Positions 1 to 5,913 of a DNA stretch of 10,580 bases are shown in pieces; within the stretch, counting starts at the first letter, position 1; every line of letters begins with the position of its first letter. The notes beneath the pieces are model-generated. The model saw only the letters and a list, made by a program, of their open reading frames with translations, searched no databases and was not told the DNA's origin. The DNA is from Lachnospiraceae bacterium (GTDB lineage Bacteria; Bacillota; Clostridia; Lachnospirales; Lachnospiraceae): NCBI GenBank assembly GCA_024691065.1, contig JAILOA010000089.1, forward strand, positions 1 through 10,580, written 5' to 3'. The translations under genes and the position numbers were made by a program.

Positions 1-43
1 TTTTGTATTATTTAATATTGTATTATTAGGAAAGAGGTGCTTT

Positions 44-1021
44 ATGCCAAAGAAAGGTAATTTGATGTCCTTCCGTCCGGACATAAAAGTATTGGATGCT
101 ACTTTAAGAGATGGGGGACTTGTTAACGATTTTTATTTTACGGATGAGTTTGTAAAGGATATTTATAAGGCTAATATTGATGCCGGTGTTGATTATATGG
201 AGTTTGGTTATAGAGCAGATAAGGATCTTTTTGATGAAGATAAATTCGGTAAGTGGAAGTTTGCTACCGATGATGATATTCGCGAAGTAGTAGGTGACAA
301 TGATACATCTTTGAAGCTTTCAATTATGGCCGATGTTGGACGTTGCAATTATAAGCGTGACATTCATCCAAAGAATGAATCACCGGTTGATTTAATAAGA
401 GTTGCCTGCTACATTCATCAGATTCCTGCAGCAATTGCTATGATTGAAGATGCTCACAACAAGGGATATGAAACTACATGTAACATTATGGCTATTACAA
501 ATGCTCAGCGTTCCGACCTTGCCGATGCACTTGAAATGCTTGGTGAGACACCTGTAAACGGTATCTATATCGTAGATAGCTATGGTGCACTTTTCCCTGA
601 GCAGGTTCGTGAGATTACGGATTTATATATGGAATCAGCTGAAAAGAACGGTAAATATATCGGTATGCATGCACATAACAATCAGCAGCTTGCATTTGCA
701 AATACCATCGAGTCCTGTGCACAGGGTGCTTCTTACTTGGATGCAACCTATTCTTCTATGGGACGTGGTGCAGGAAACTGTAGTATGGAACTTCTTATGG
801 CATTCCTTAAGAACCCTAAATACAGCATTTTTCCTGTACTTAAATTCGTTGAGAAGCATATGGTTCCGCTTGTACAGGATCCAAATGTATTGTGGGGATA
901 TGATATACCATACCTTTTAACAGGTCATTTAAACCAGCACCCACGTACAGCAATCGCAGCAACAGGGGAGCACAGAACCGACTATATCAATTTCTACAAA
1001 GAGTTGATTGATAAGGATTGA
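44..1021 (+). CDS. DRE-TIM family aldolase/lyase (HMGL-like TIM barrel), substrate unknown
   Basis: The 325-residue protein shows the hallmarks of the DRE-TIM metallolyase superfamily (HMG-CoA lyase, isopropylmalate synthase, 4-hydroxy-2-oxovalerate aldolase). An N-terminal DATLRDGG motif (about 18-25) supplies the catalytic Arg22 and metal ligand Asp23. The motif GMHAHNN (207-213) supplies the His209/His211 metal ligands, and SMGRGAGN (238-245) is the Gly-rich loop near the end of the barrel. It is a single catalytic barrel; I see no DmpG-type communication domain and no LeuA regulatory domain, so the reaction cannot be named. It is probably cytosolic and divalent-metal dependent. AGGAAAGAGGTG at 28-39 sits 4 bases before the ATG at 44. 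A second in-frame ATG at 65 (residue 8) has a weaker AAAGG and would also start before the first barrel strand. The family call is firm; the substrate is open. Confidence 0.88.
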   Translation: MPKKGNLMSFRPDIKVLDATLRDGGLVNDFYFTDEFVKDIYKANIDAGVDYMEFGYRADKDLFDEDKFGKWKFATDDDIREVVGDNDTSLKLSIMADVGRCNYKRDIHPKNESPVDLIRVACYIHQIPAAIAMIEDAHNKGYETTCNIMAITNAQRSDLADALEMLGETPVNGIYIVDSYGALFPEQVREITDLYMESAEKNGKYIGMHAHNNQQLAFANTIESCAQGASYLDATYSSMGRGAGNCSMELLMAFLKNPKYSIFPVLKFVEKHMVPLVQDPNVLWGYDIPYLLTGHLNQHPRTAIAATGEHRTDYINFYKELIDKD

Positions 1022-1058
1022 TGCTCTAGACATATAAAAAATAATGAAGTAAATATAA

Positions 1059-1135
1059 AGCCAAATATACAAAAAGCACAGCTTTCGGACATTAAATCGC
1101 AATGATTTGAAGATGTTGCTTCTGTATATTTGGCT
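1059..1135. repeat. Long imperfect palindrome with perfect 13-base arms between convergent genes
   Basis: AGCCAAATATACA at 1059-1071 is perfectly repeated in inverse at 1123-1135. Pairing can continue inward: AAGC/GCTT at 1074-1077 and 1118-1121, ACAT/ATGT at 1089-1092 and 1113-1116, and AAATC/GATTT at 1094-1098 and 1104-1108. The transcript would therefore fold into one long, interrupted hairpin. It lies between the aldolase gene (plus) and the histidine kinase gene (minus), the usual place for a shared terminator. The plus side is followed by ATTTTAGTTTT and the minus side by TTATATTT, so the U-tracts are weak in both directions. It could be a poor bidirectional terminator, an RNA-stabilising hairpin, or the relic of a small palindromic element. 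Confidence 0.55.
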
Positions 1136-1183
1136 ATTTTAGTTTTCGTATAATAAAAATATATTTAAGAGTTGTTAATAAGT

Positions 1184-1227
1184 TCTACTCAAATTGCGAA
1201 GTATTCTCTACTCAAATTGCGAAGTAT
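1184..1227. repeat. Tandem 23-base-period duplication spanning the kinase stop codon
   Basis: A 21-base unit (core CTACTCAAATTGCGAAGTAT) occurs at 1184-1204 and again at 1207-1227 without mismatch. On the minus strand the upstream copy encodes the last residues TSQFE and the stop codon of the histidine kinase, and the second copy follows directly in non-coding sequence. This is a recent-looking local duplication of the gene end that leaves the protein unchanged. Confidence 0.9.
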
Positions 1228-3067
1228 CCGTGCACTCCTTAAACGTAAACGAGAAGCACGTCCCTTCACCTTTTACAGAGTCAACATCGATTTTGGCCTC
1301 ATGCTTAATAGCGATATTCTTCGCTATCATAAGCCCGAGCCCGGTTCCTTTCTCGTTCTGTTTAAGCTTTGAAGTATAGAACTTCTGGAATATATTCGGT
1401 AATTCCTCTTCTGAAATTCCCACACCGTAGTCACGAATCGATACTATGATTCCGGAATCCGATTCGGTTGATTCGGCGTCTAAAGTCTGCTCCTTATCAT
1501 TACTTTCAACAGTTTTATTTTTATTTTTCTTTGACTTGGCGTTAGATTCATTTTGTCGTTTATCGGTATCTTTGAATTTTTTGGCCTTTTTGTTTTCGGC
1601 ACTATGTTTATTGTTTTCCTTGGCTTTTGTATTATTTGATTTATTGTCTTCGATTGCCGGTAATTCGGTCTCTGTCTCCGGGGCATAGGTTTCCTTGCTT
1701 ATTGTAATAAGAATCTTTCCGCCTTCATCGGAAAATTTCACTGCATTATCTATAATAATCATAAACATTTGGCGGAGTCGCTTGTAGTCGCCGATTATTA
1801 AATAAGGCTCTTTTTCGGGATCGATTTCATCATTTTCAAATGCATCGGAACCGTTAAGCAGATATTTGTTTTCGATGGATATATCTTTCTGCATAGATAT
1901 TACCCGTGCTTCTTCGGTAGTTTCACATATAACCTGTAAAAGACTTACAGGTTCGATATCTATAGCAAAATCAGGGTTTTGCAGTTTGGATAATGTAAAT
2001 AAATCCTGTACTAAAACACTGATATTTTCACATTCACGGAGGATACGATGATGATAATCGGTAATCATATTTTCATCTGTAATTATTCCGTCATCGAGGG
2101 TTTCGGCATATCCTTTGATAACCGTAATAGGAGTTCTCAGTTCGTGCGATACATTTGCAAAGAAATCCATACGCTGTTTGTCGAGATATTCCCGCTCTTT
2201 GGCAATTTTATCAAGGTTGCTGGCAAGTTCCGAAAGTGCAAGTTCAAGACGCTGCAACTGGCCGGATTTTGATGTGATGCTAATCTGGCTGTAATCACCG
2301 CCCGCAATCTGCATGATATTTTTATCTATTGTTTCAAGCGGTTTTGACACGTGTTTTAACATTATAACTGCCATAATGATGGATATTGAAAGTGAGAAGA
2401 GGACTGCAAAGCCTACAATCATAATACCTTCGGTCATTCCCAGGGCTTTTCTTTCAAGCATGGAAACCATCATAACCGCACCGGTTACATTGTAATCATC
2501 ATCATAGATAGGTATACCGGCTCTCAATATTATCATTCCGTAAACGGAATCATAGCTGTAATTAAATGAATTGGAGCCGGAAAATGCGGTTTTTATGACT
2601 TCATTCATTTCATCCGTAAGGCTGTCATAATCTGCATTTGTAAAATCTGTTGACAGACTGTATTCGGAATTGGGATTTGAGATAACCCAAACCTCGGTTT
2701 CATCGGCCTGTTCGTGATTTTCGATGTAGTCCATATAAGTCATGAATTTTTTCGGCTTATTTTGAGTAGCAAAATCCTGGACATATAAGGATATCGAATG
2801 GCCTTTTTTGTACAGAGTATCTCTATAGGCGTGCATATATAGGTTTGTGTACATATACATAAATACTATTCCTATAAGAAGTGCAATGAAAATAAGCATT
2901 GCAACGAAAAGTACATAGAGTTTTACGAATATATCATTTCTTTTAAAGAAACCAAGCCCCTTTTTGAGGGGCTTATCGGTTGATTTGTTTTTCTTGTTTT
3001 TTATTTTTTTTCGGGACAAGGGCAACTCCTTATCTAATCTATACAGGGTTAGTCCGTGGAGATACAT
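1208..3067 (-). CDS. Membrane sensor histidine kinase of a two-component system
   Basis: This 619-residue kinase autophosphorylates on His and passes phosphate to the regulator encoded just upstream. A Lys-rich cytoplasmic tail (1-46) is followed by TM1 (about 47-73), an extracellular sensor region (74-212), TM2 (about 214-237), a HAMP linker (238-290), and the HisKA domain with SHELRTP (phosphoacceptor His308). The HATPase domain has its N box at IIDNAVKFS (Asn441), G1 DYGVGI (546-551), F box near 560-563 and G2 GTGLGL (574-579). All key residues are present. About 80 residues of Lys/Asn/Glu/Ser-rich sequence (458-537) are inserted between the N box and G1, which is unusual. The start is uncertain: the ATG at 3067 has AAGGA only 2 bases away, whereas a TTG at 3019 (residue 17) has AAGGAG with an ideal 6-base gap. 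The gene lies 45 bases after the regulator stop, in the same operon. The stimulus is unknown. Confidence 0.95.
   Translation of the reverse strand: MYLHGLTLYRLDKELPLSRKKIKNKKNKSTDKPLKKGLGFFKRNDIFVKLYVLFVAMLIFIALLIGIVFMYMYTNLYMHAYRDTLYKKGHSISLYVQDFATQNKPKKFMTYMDYIENHEQADETEVWVISNPNSEYSLSTDFTNADYDSLTDEMNEVIKTAFSGSNSFNYSYDSVYGMIILRAGIPIYDDDYNVTGAVMMVSMLERKALGMTEGIMIVGFAVLFSLSISIIMAVIMLKHVSKPLETIDKNIMQIAGGDYSQISITSKSGQLQRLELALSELASNLDKIAKEREYLDKQRMDFFANVSHELRTPITVIKGYAETLDDGIITDENMITDYHHRILRECENISVLVQDLFTLSKLQNPDFAIDIEPVSLLQVICETTEEARVISMQKDISIENKYLLNGSDAFENDEIDPEKEPYLIIGDYKRLRQMFMIIIDNAVKFSDEGGKILITISKETYAPETETELPAIEDNKSNNTKAKENNKHSAENKKAKKFKDTDKRQNESNAKSKKNKNKTVESNDKEQTLDAESTESDSGIIVSIRDYGVGISEEELPNIFQKFYTSKLKQNEKGTGLGLMIAKNIAIKHEAKIDVDSVKGEGTCFSFTFKECTDTSQFE
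2937..2974. other. Hairpin-forming sequence inside the 5' part of the kinase gene
   Basis: AAGCCCC (2954-2960) and GGGGCTT (2968-2974) are perfect inverse copies around a 7-base loop. The adjacent TTTCTTT-T-AAAGAAA (2937-2951) is also a perfect 7-base palindrome. Both lie in codons for the basic region just before TM1. On the minus (coding) strand the GC hairpin is followed by GGTTTCTTTAAAAG rather than a clean U-tract, so it is not a convincing terminator. It could slow transcription or translation at the start of the membrane segment, or be a by-product of Lys/Pro/Gly codons. Confidence 0.4.
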
Positions 3068-3112
3068 TTTCCTTATAGATTTGTTATGTGGGTAGGGATA
3101 ATCAAGTAAAAA

Positions 3113-3799
3113 TTATACACTTTCGAGTTTGTATCCGACGCCCCAAACTGTCTTAAGGTTCCAGCCTTTGTGTTCGTATTTGTCTATCTTAGCTCTAAGC
3201 CTCTTTATATGCGAATCAACAGTTCTGGTGTCGCCATAGTAATCAAAGCCCCAAAGCCTGTCTAAAAGGGTATCACGTGTGAATACCTTATCAGGATTGG
3301 AAACGAAGAGCCACATAGTTTCTATTTCTTTTTTTGTCAGGCTGACATTCTCTTTGCCGATAACACATGAGTATTCTTTTAGATTGATAGTTATATTTCC
3401 TATGGAAGTAATGTCTTTATCTTCGTTTTGGGTATCCGTATTGAGACGTCTGAGTATGGCTCTGAGTCTTGCCATTACCTCGCCCGGACTGAAAGGCTTT
3501 ACAATGTAATCATCGGCGCCGATGTCCAGACCCATTATCTTTTCATAATCTTCGCCGCGTGCTGTTATAAGAATGATAGGCACCTTTGAACGCTTACGGA
3601 TGCTTTTACAAACCTCATAGCCATCTCTGTATGGCATCATAACATCTAACAAAACAGCAACGGGCTCATAGGTATCAAAAAGTTTTTCGGCTACCTCGCC
3701 GTCTGCCGCTATTAAAGGTTCATAGCCCTCTCTCTTTATATAAACACTTAAAATATCGGTAATATCCTTATTATCATCTGCCACTAATATATATTGCAT
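3113..3799 (-). CDS. OmpR/PhoP-family response regulator
   Basis: This two-domain DNA-binding regulator has a receiver domain (about 3-118) with the acidic pocket ADD near residues 7-9, phosphoacceptor Asp52 in LLDVMMP, Thr79 and Lys101 (in VKPF), counted from the ATG at 3799. A winged-helix Trans_reg_C domain (about 130-228) ends in WGVGYKLE, the typical wing motif; RTVDSHIKRLRAKI is the recognition-helix region. Length matches the family. I chose the ATG at 3799 because GGAGGG (3807-3812) sits 7 bases upstream; the TTG immediately before it (3802) is only 4 bases from the site. It is the first gene of a regulator-kinase operon and is probably phosphorylated by the kinase 45 bases downstream. 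Targets are unknown; the divergent plus-strand genes and its own promoter are natural candidates by position. Confidence 0.96.
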   Translation of the reverse strand: MQYILVADDNKDITDILSVYIKREGYEPLIAADGEVAEKLFDTYEPVAVLLDVMMPYRDGYEVCKSIRKRSKVPIILITARGEDYEKIMGLDIGADDYIVKPFSPGEVMARLRAILRRLNTDTQNEDKDITSIGNITINLKEYSCVIGKENVSLTKKEIETMWLFVSNPDKVFTRDTLLDRLWGFDYYGDTRTVDSHIKRLRAKIDKYEHKGWNLKTVWGVGYKLESV

Positions 3800-3826
3800 C
3801 AAGCATCCCTCCGATCATATGTTTTA

Positions 3827-3946
3827 CGTAAGCAAATAAGCTAAATATAGTATAATATAAGCTTTAAGGCTTGTCAAATAAGGTTTTTGAATCAAGCAGA
3901 TAACTATTGATTCCATAAAGTATATATAATATTTAGTTTGCTTACG
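3827..3946. repeat. 120-base element with terminal inverted repeats around the regulator promoter
   Basis: CGTAAGCAAA (3827-3836) is perfectly repeated in inverse as TTTGCTTACG (3937-3946). Just inside, CTAAATAT (3841-3848) is mirrored by ATATTTAG (3929-3936), with four extra bases (TAAG) on the left arm. The flanks are similar 8-mers, ATGTTTTA (3819-3826) and ATGTATTA (3947-3954), which match at 7 of 8 positions like a decayed target-site duplication. The regulator promoter lies inside. It could be a pair of operator half-sites, a transcribed hairpin or a small MITE-like insertion. Confidence 0.6.
3849..3877 (-). promoter_or_regulatory. Sigma-A promoter of the response regulator-kinase operon
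   Basis: Read on the minus strand, a perfect -35 TTGACA (3877-3872) is separated by exactly 17 bases from -10 TATACT (3854-3849). Transcription should begin near 3842, leaving a leader of about 40 bases before the ATG at 3799. The near-consensus sequence suggests strong basal expression, or a promoter held down by a repressor or overlapping operator. Confidence 0.85.
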
Positions 3947-4089
3947 ATGTATTATTATAAAGTTAGTATATTAAGACTTTGTGAGATTATTATGTCATAT
4001 ATGGATAAAAAATGTGGCAAAGTTGGGACATTTAATCAACAAAAAAATACATATTTACTTAAAAAAGTATGAAATAAAAATATTTGGTG

Positions 4090-4118
4090 TTGGAATTATA
4101 TAGCTATTATGTTAAAAT
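4090..4118 (+). promoter_or_regulatory. Probable sigma-A promoter of the transglutaminase-like gene
   Basis: TTGGAA (4090-4095) and TAAAAT (4113-4118) are separated by 17 bases, matching the -35/-10 consensus at 4 of 6 and 5 of 6 positions. Transcription would start near 4125, giving a leader of about 87 bases to the ATG at 4212. It would also serve the DUF5662-like gene, which starts 19 bases after the first gene ends. Confidence 0.6.
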
Positions 4119-4211
4119 CTCGTTTGTGGCATATGTAAAATAGATTAATGATATATATCCAATAATTTACCTGTTTTTATGAAAAACGGTGTGCTGGCAT
4201 GGGGGCATATA

Positions 4212-5150
4212 ATGAAGAAGAAAATCTTTTTAAAAAATATTTGTTTTATTATATTAGGGTTGTGTTTGGTGTGCTCTGTTTTGTTGAAGTGTAAGTCAAT
4301 GATAACAGCTGCTAAAAATTCATCTGAATCAGCTGTTGCTACGGGTTCCGAATTTACGGTGACACCTACGCCTGATCCGAAGGAAACCGAGGAGACGGAA
4401 GGAACAGAAGAGACAGCTATCGGAATTACAATAGCCAAGGGTAATGGTTATATAACTACCCCAAGATATGAAGGACAGTTTATAACCAGAAGTAAAGGTT
4501 TATATTTTAAAACCAGCAGTGGGAATTATATAAAGAAAAGGTTTTTTACATACAAAAATAATGTTTATAATGCCGGAAAAGATGGGGTAATTACCAGAGG
4601 ATGGCTTTGCAGAAAGGGACATTATTATTTCTTCAGCAGAAAAAACGGCAGGCTTATTATGGGTAAGAAAAGTGATGGAATCAAGATAAGCAAATATGGA
4701 ATTGCGAAGGAAAACGAGTATACTGTTTGTAAAATAAAGACATTTATTGATGCTAAGAAGGTTGTGAACAAAGTGTCTTCATTCAGCGATTCAAAGGCAG
4801 ACAAGCTTTATAAGTCCTTTAAGTGGCTTGAGGCCTGCGGTTATATCAGATACAGAACCTATAAGGAGGCTAAGGCATCATATCCCGAAGACTGGGAGAT
4901 TATATTTGCCAATGATATCTTTGGTACACACAATGGATGCTGCGTTTCCGAGAGCTGTGCATTGGCATTTCTGGCAAAAGAATGTGGCTATAAAAATGTA
5001 ACCATCTGTTGCGACACCGCTCACGCCTGGACAGACATCGAAGGAAGACTGTATGACCCTCTATTTGCCGAGTCCCGTTCATTTTCAGCTAATTACAATG
5101 CTGCATATACCGATTACAGAGCAAATCCGGCAATTACGAAGAAGGTTTAA
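4212..5150 (+). CDS. Membrane-anchored transglutaminase-like (Cys-His-Asp) protein
   Basis: The 312-residue protein starts with a basic tip and hydrophobic segment (about 9-26), so it is exported and anchored or secreted. A Thr/Pro/Glu-rich linker follows (about 48-70). A region with WLCRKGHYYFF (131-141) and the KNGRLIMGKK stretch (144-153) resembles choline-binding/cell-wall-binding repeats. The C-terminal third looks like a transglutaminase core: GCCVSESCALAFLA places a likely nucleophile at Cys244, HAWTDI supplies His271, and RLYDP supplies Asp282. Such domains act as proteases or crosslinkers of envelope proteins; which applies here is not readable. The ATG at 4212 is preferred over the in-frame ATG at 4179 because it follows GGGGG at 4201-4205 and gives a clean signal sequence. 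The in-frame upstream start would add 11 residues and has no ribosome site. The domain call is by resemblance, with all three catalytic positions present. Confidence 0.75.
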   Translation: MKKKIFLKNICFIILGLCLVCSVLLKCKSMITAAKNSSESAVATGSEFTVTPTPDPKETEETEGTEETAIGITIAKGNGYITTPRYEGQFITRSKGLYFKTSSGNYIKKRFFTYKNNVYNAGKDGVITRGWLCRKGHYYFFSRKNGRLIMGKKSDGIKISKYGIAKENEYTVCKIKTFIDAKKVVNKVSSFSDSKADKLYKSFKWLEACGYIRYRTYKEAKASYPEDWEIIFANDIFGTHNGCCVSESCALAFLAKECGYKNVTICCDTAHAWTDIEGRLYDPLFAESRSFSANYNAAYTDYRANPAITKKV

Positions 5151-5159
5151 GAAGGTTTA
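5140..5159. repeat. Perfect 10-base tandem repeat across a stop codon
   Basis: AGAAGGTTTA occurs twice in a row (5140-5149 and 5150-5159). The first copy spans the last codons (Lys, Val) and part of the stop TAA (5148-5150) of the transglutaminase-like gene; the second runs up to the ribosome site of the next gene. The extra copy adds an AGAAGG upstream of the real AGAGGA site and slightly lengthens the intergenic gap. Confidence 0.85.
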
Positions 5160-5169
5160 GAGGAAAGAA

Positions 5170-5751
5170 ATGTATAGCTTAAAGAATTTTTTCGGTCATT
5201 TACATACTATTTTAAATCATAAAAAACTTGTCAGACATTACTGCTTTAAAGCAGGGCTTTACAGACAGGGAATTATGCATGATTGGTCTAAGTATTCACC
5301 CGTGGAATTTAAGATAGGTGTAAAATATTACCAGGGTGGTAAGAGAAGCCCTAATTACGGGGAAATCAAGGATAAAGGGTTTTCTACCGCTTGGCTTCAT
5401 CATAAGGGCAGAAATAAGCATCATTTCGAATATTGGATAGATGTAGATCATGAGAATCCTACCCGATTAAAGGGGATGAAGATGGAAACCAAATATGTGA
5501 TTGAAATGTTTTGTGATAGGATTTCAGCCAGCAGAAATTATCATCCGGATCTTTATACTGACGGTATGCCTTTAGATTATTACAATAAAAATAAAGATCA
5601 TTATACAATTCATCCCGATACGGAGAAGCTGTTGGTATTCCTCTTAAAAATGCTTAAAGCTAAAGGAGAGGATTATACATTTAGATATATCAGAAAGAAA
5701 ATTCTTAAAAATACCGGATTTTTCGGGATTCTTAAGGGTATATTTTTATAA
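5170..5751 (+). CDS. DUF5662-like protein with HD-like metal-site residues
   Basis: The 193-residue soluble protein has no signal peptide or membrane segment. I recognise the pattern of the DUF5662 family found in Clostridia: a His in LVRHY (His23), then HDWSKYSPVEF (His37-Asp38), HHKGRNKHHFEYW (77-89; His77, His78, His84, His85), and a helix with Glu112 and Asp116. Spaced His, His-Asp and Asp residues on helices resemble the metal-binding layout of HD-domain phosphohydrolases; this is inference and no enzymatic role is established. The ATG at 5170 follows AGAGGA (5159-5164) by 5 bases. The gene begins 19 bases after the transglutaminase-like gene ends, so the two are probably co-transcribed. 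The C-terminus is basic (KKILKNTGFFGILKG). Confidence 0.75.
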   Translation: MYSLKNFFGHLHTILNHKKLVRHYCFKAGLYRQGIMHDWSKYSPVEFKIGVKYYQGGKRSPNYGEIKDKGFSTAWLHHKGRNKHHFEYWIDVDHENPTRLKGMKMETKYVIEMFCDRISASRNYHPDLYTDGMPLDYYNKNKDHYTIHPDTEKLLVFLLKMLKAKGEDYTFRYIRKKILKNTGFFGILKGIFL

Positions 5752-5756
5752 AATAA

Positions 5757-5762
5757 TATAAT
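5757..5762 (+). promoter_or_regulatory. Possible -10 element before the PAP2 leader
   Basis: TATAAT at 5757-5762 is a perfect -10 hexamer, but no good -35 lies 16-18 bases upstream (the sequence there is close to AAGGGT). If used, transcription would start near 5769, just before the structured leader. No terminator separates the preceding gene, so read-through is the alternative. Confidence 0.3.
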
Positions 5763-5768
5763 TTTAAG

Positions 5769-5913
5769 TAGGAGATTTACCGGAGGATAATTTAGGATAC
5801 CTAAGCGGGAATCCTCGGTGATTCAATTGCCGAGTAGTTCGCTCAGGGAAATATTTGTCCGGATTATTTTGCCGGGGAAAAATAAAGTAGGAATAATATT
5901 AAGGAATATTTGA
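5769..5913 (+). promoter_or_regulatory. Structured leader with mutually exclusive helices before the PAP2 gene
   Basis: Three helices share strands. Helix A pairs ACCGGAGGAT (5779-5788) with ATCCTCGGT (5811-5819): nine pairs with one bulged G, extendable by U-A and U-G pairs, and enclosing TTAGG-ATA-CCTAA (5792-5804). Helix B pairs CTCGGTGA (5814-5821) with TTGCCGAG (5827-5834), which uses the 3' strand of A. Helix C pairs CCGAG (5830-5834) with CTCAGG (5842-5847), which uses the 3' strand of B. CCGG/CCGG (5859-5862 and 5872-5875) follows. AATATT-AAGG-AATATT (5895-5910) places the ribosome-site core AAGG in the loop of a 6-pair stem just before the start codon. It matches no riboswitch class I know, and no terminator U-tract is present, so translation control would be the likelier mode. 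Confidence 0.4.

Larger units (their letters stand above)
3800..4211. other. 412-base divergent intergenic region
   Basis: This gap separates the minus-strand regulator operon from the plus-strand transglutaminase-like gene. It holds the regulator ribosome site (3807-3812), the regulator promoter (3849-3877), the 120-base inverted-repeat element (3827-3946) and the plus-strand promoter (4090-4118). The stretch 3955-4085 is very AT-rich, with only short weak palindromes such as TACTT/AAGTA; I see no gene or recognisable RNA family in it. The heptamer TGTGGCA recurs at 4013-4019 and 4125-4131, which is too short to interpret alone. Confidence 0.7.

Noticed and set aside
2937..2974. GC-rich hairpin in the kinase gene considered as an intrinsic terminator or attenuator
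   Set aside because: The coding strand lacks a proper U-tract after the stem. T-rich sequence follows only on the opposite strand, and after a gap.
4010..4033. AAATGT/ACATTT inverted repeat with a 12-base loop upstream of the plus-strand promoter
   Set aside because: Six AT-rich pairs are expected by chance in such sequence and no neighbouring symmetry supports an operator.
4179..4211. Upstream ATG at 4179 as the start of the transglutaminase-like gene
   Set aside because: No ribosome site precedes it, and it would add 11 residues ahead of the basic tip that normally opens a signal sequence; the ATG at 4212 fits better.
4145..4438. 97-codon open frame antisense to the start of the transglutaminase-like gene
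   Set aside because: It overlaps a gene with a clear signal sequence and catalytic motifs, and shows no ribosome site or recognisable domain.
5769..5913. T-box, cyclic-di-GMP or other known riboswitch in the PAP2 leader
   Set aside because: I looked for the T-box core, GEMM-type conserved stretches and a terminator with U-tract and found none, so only an unclassified structured leader is reported.
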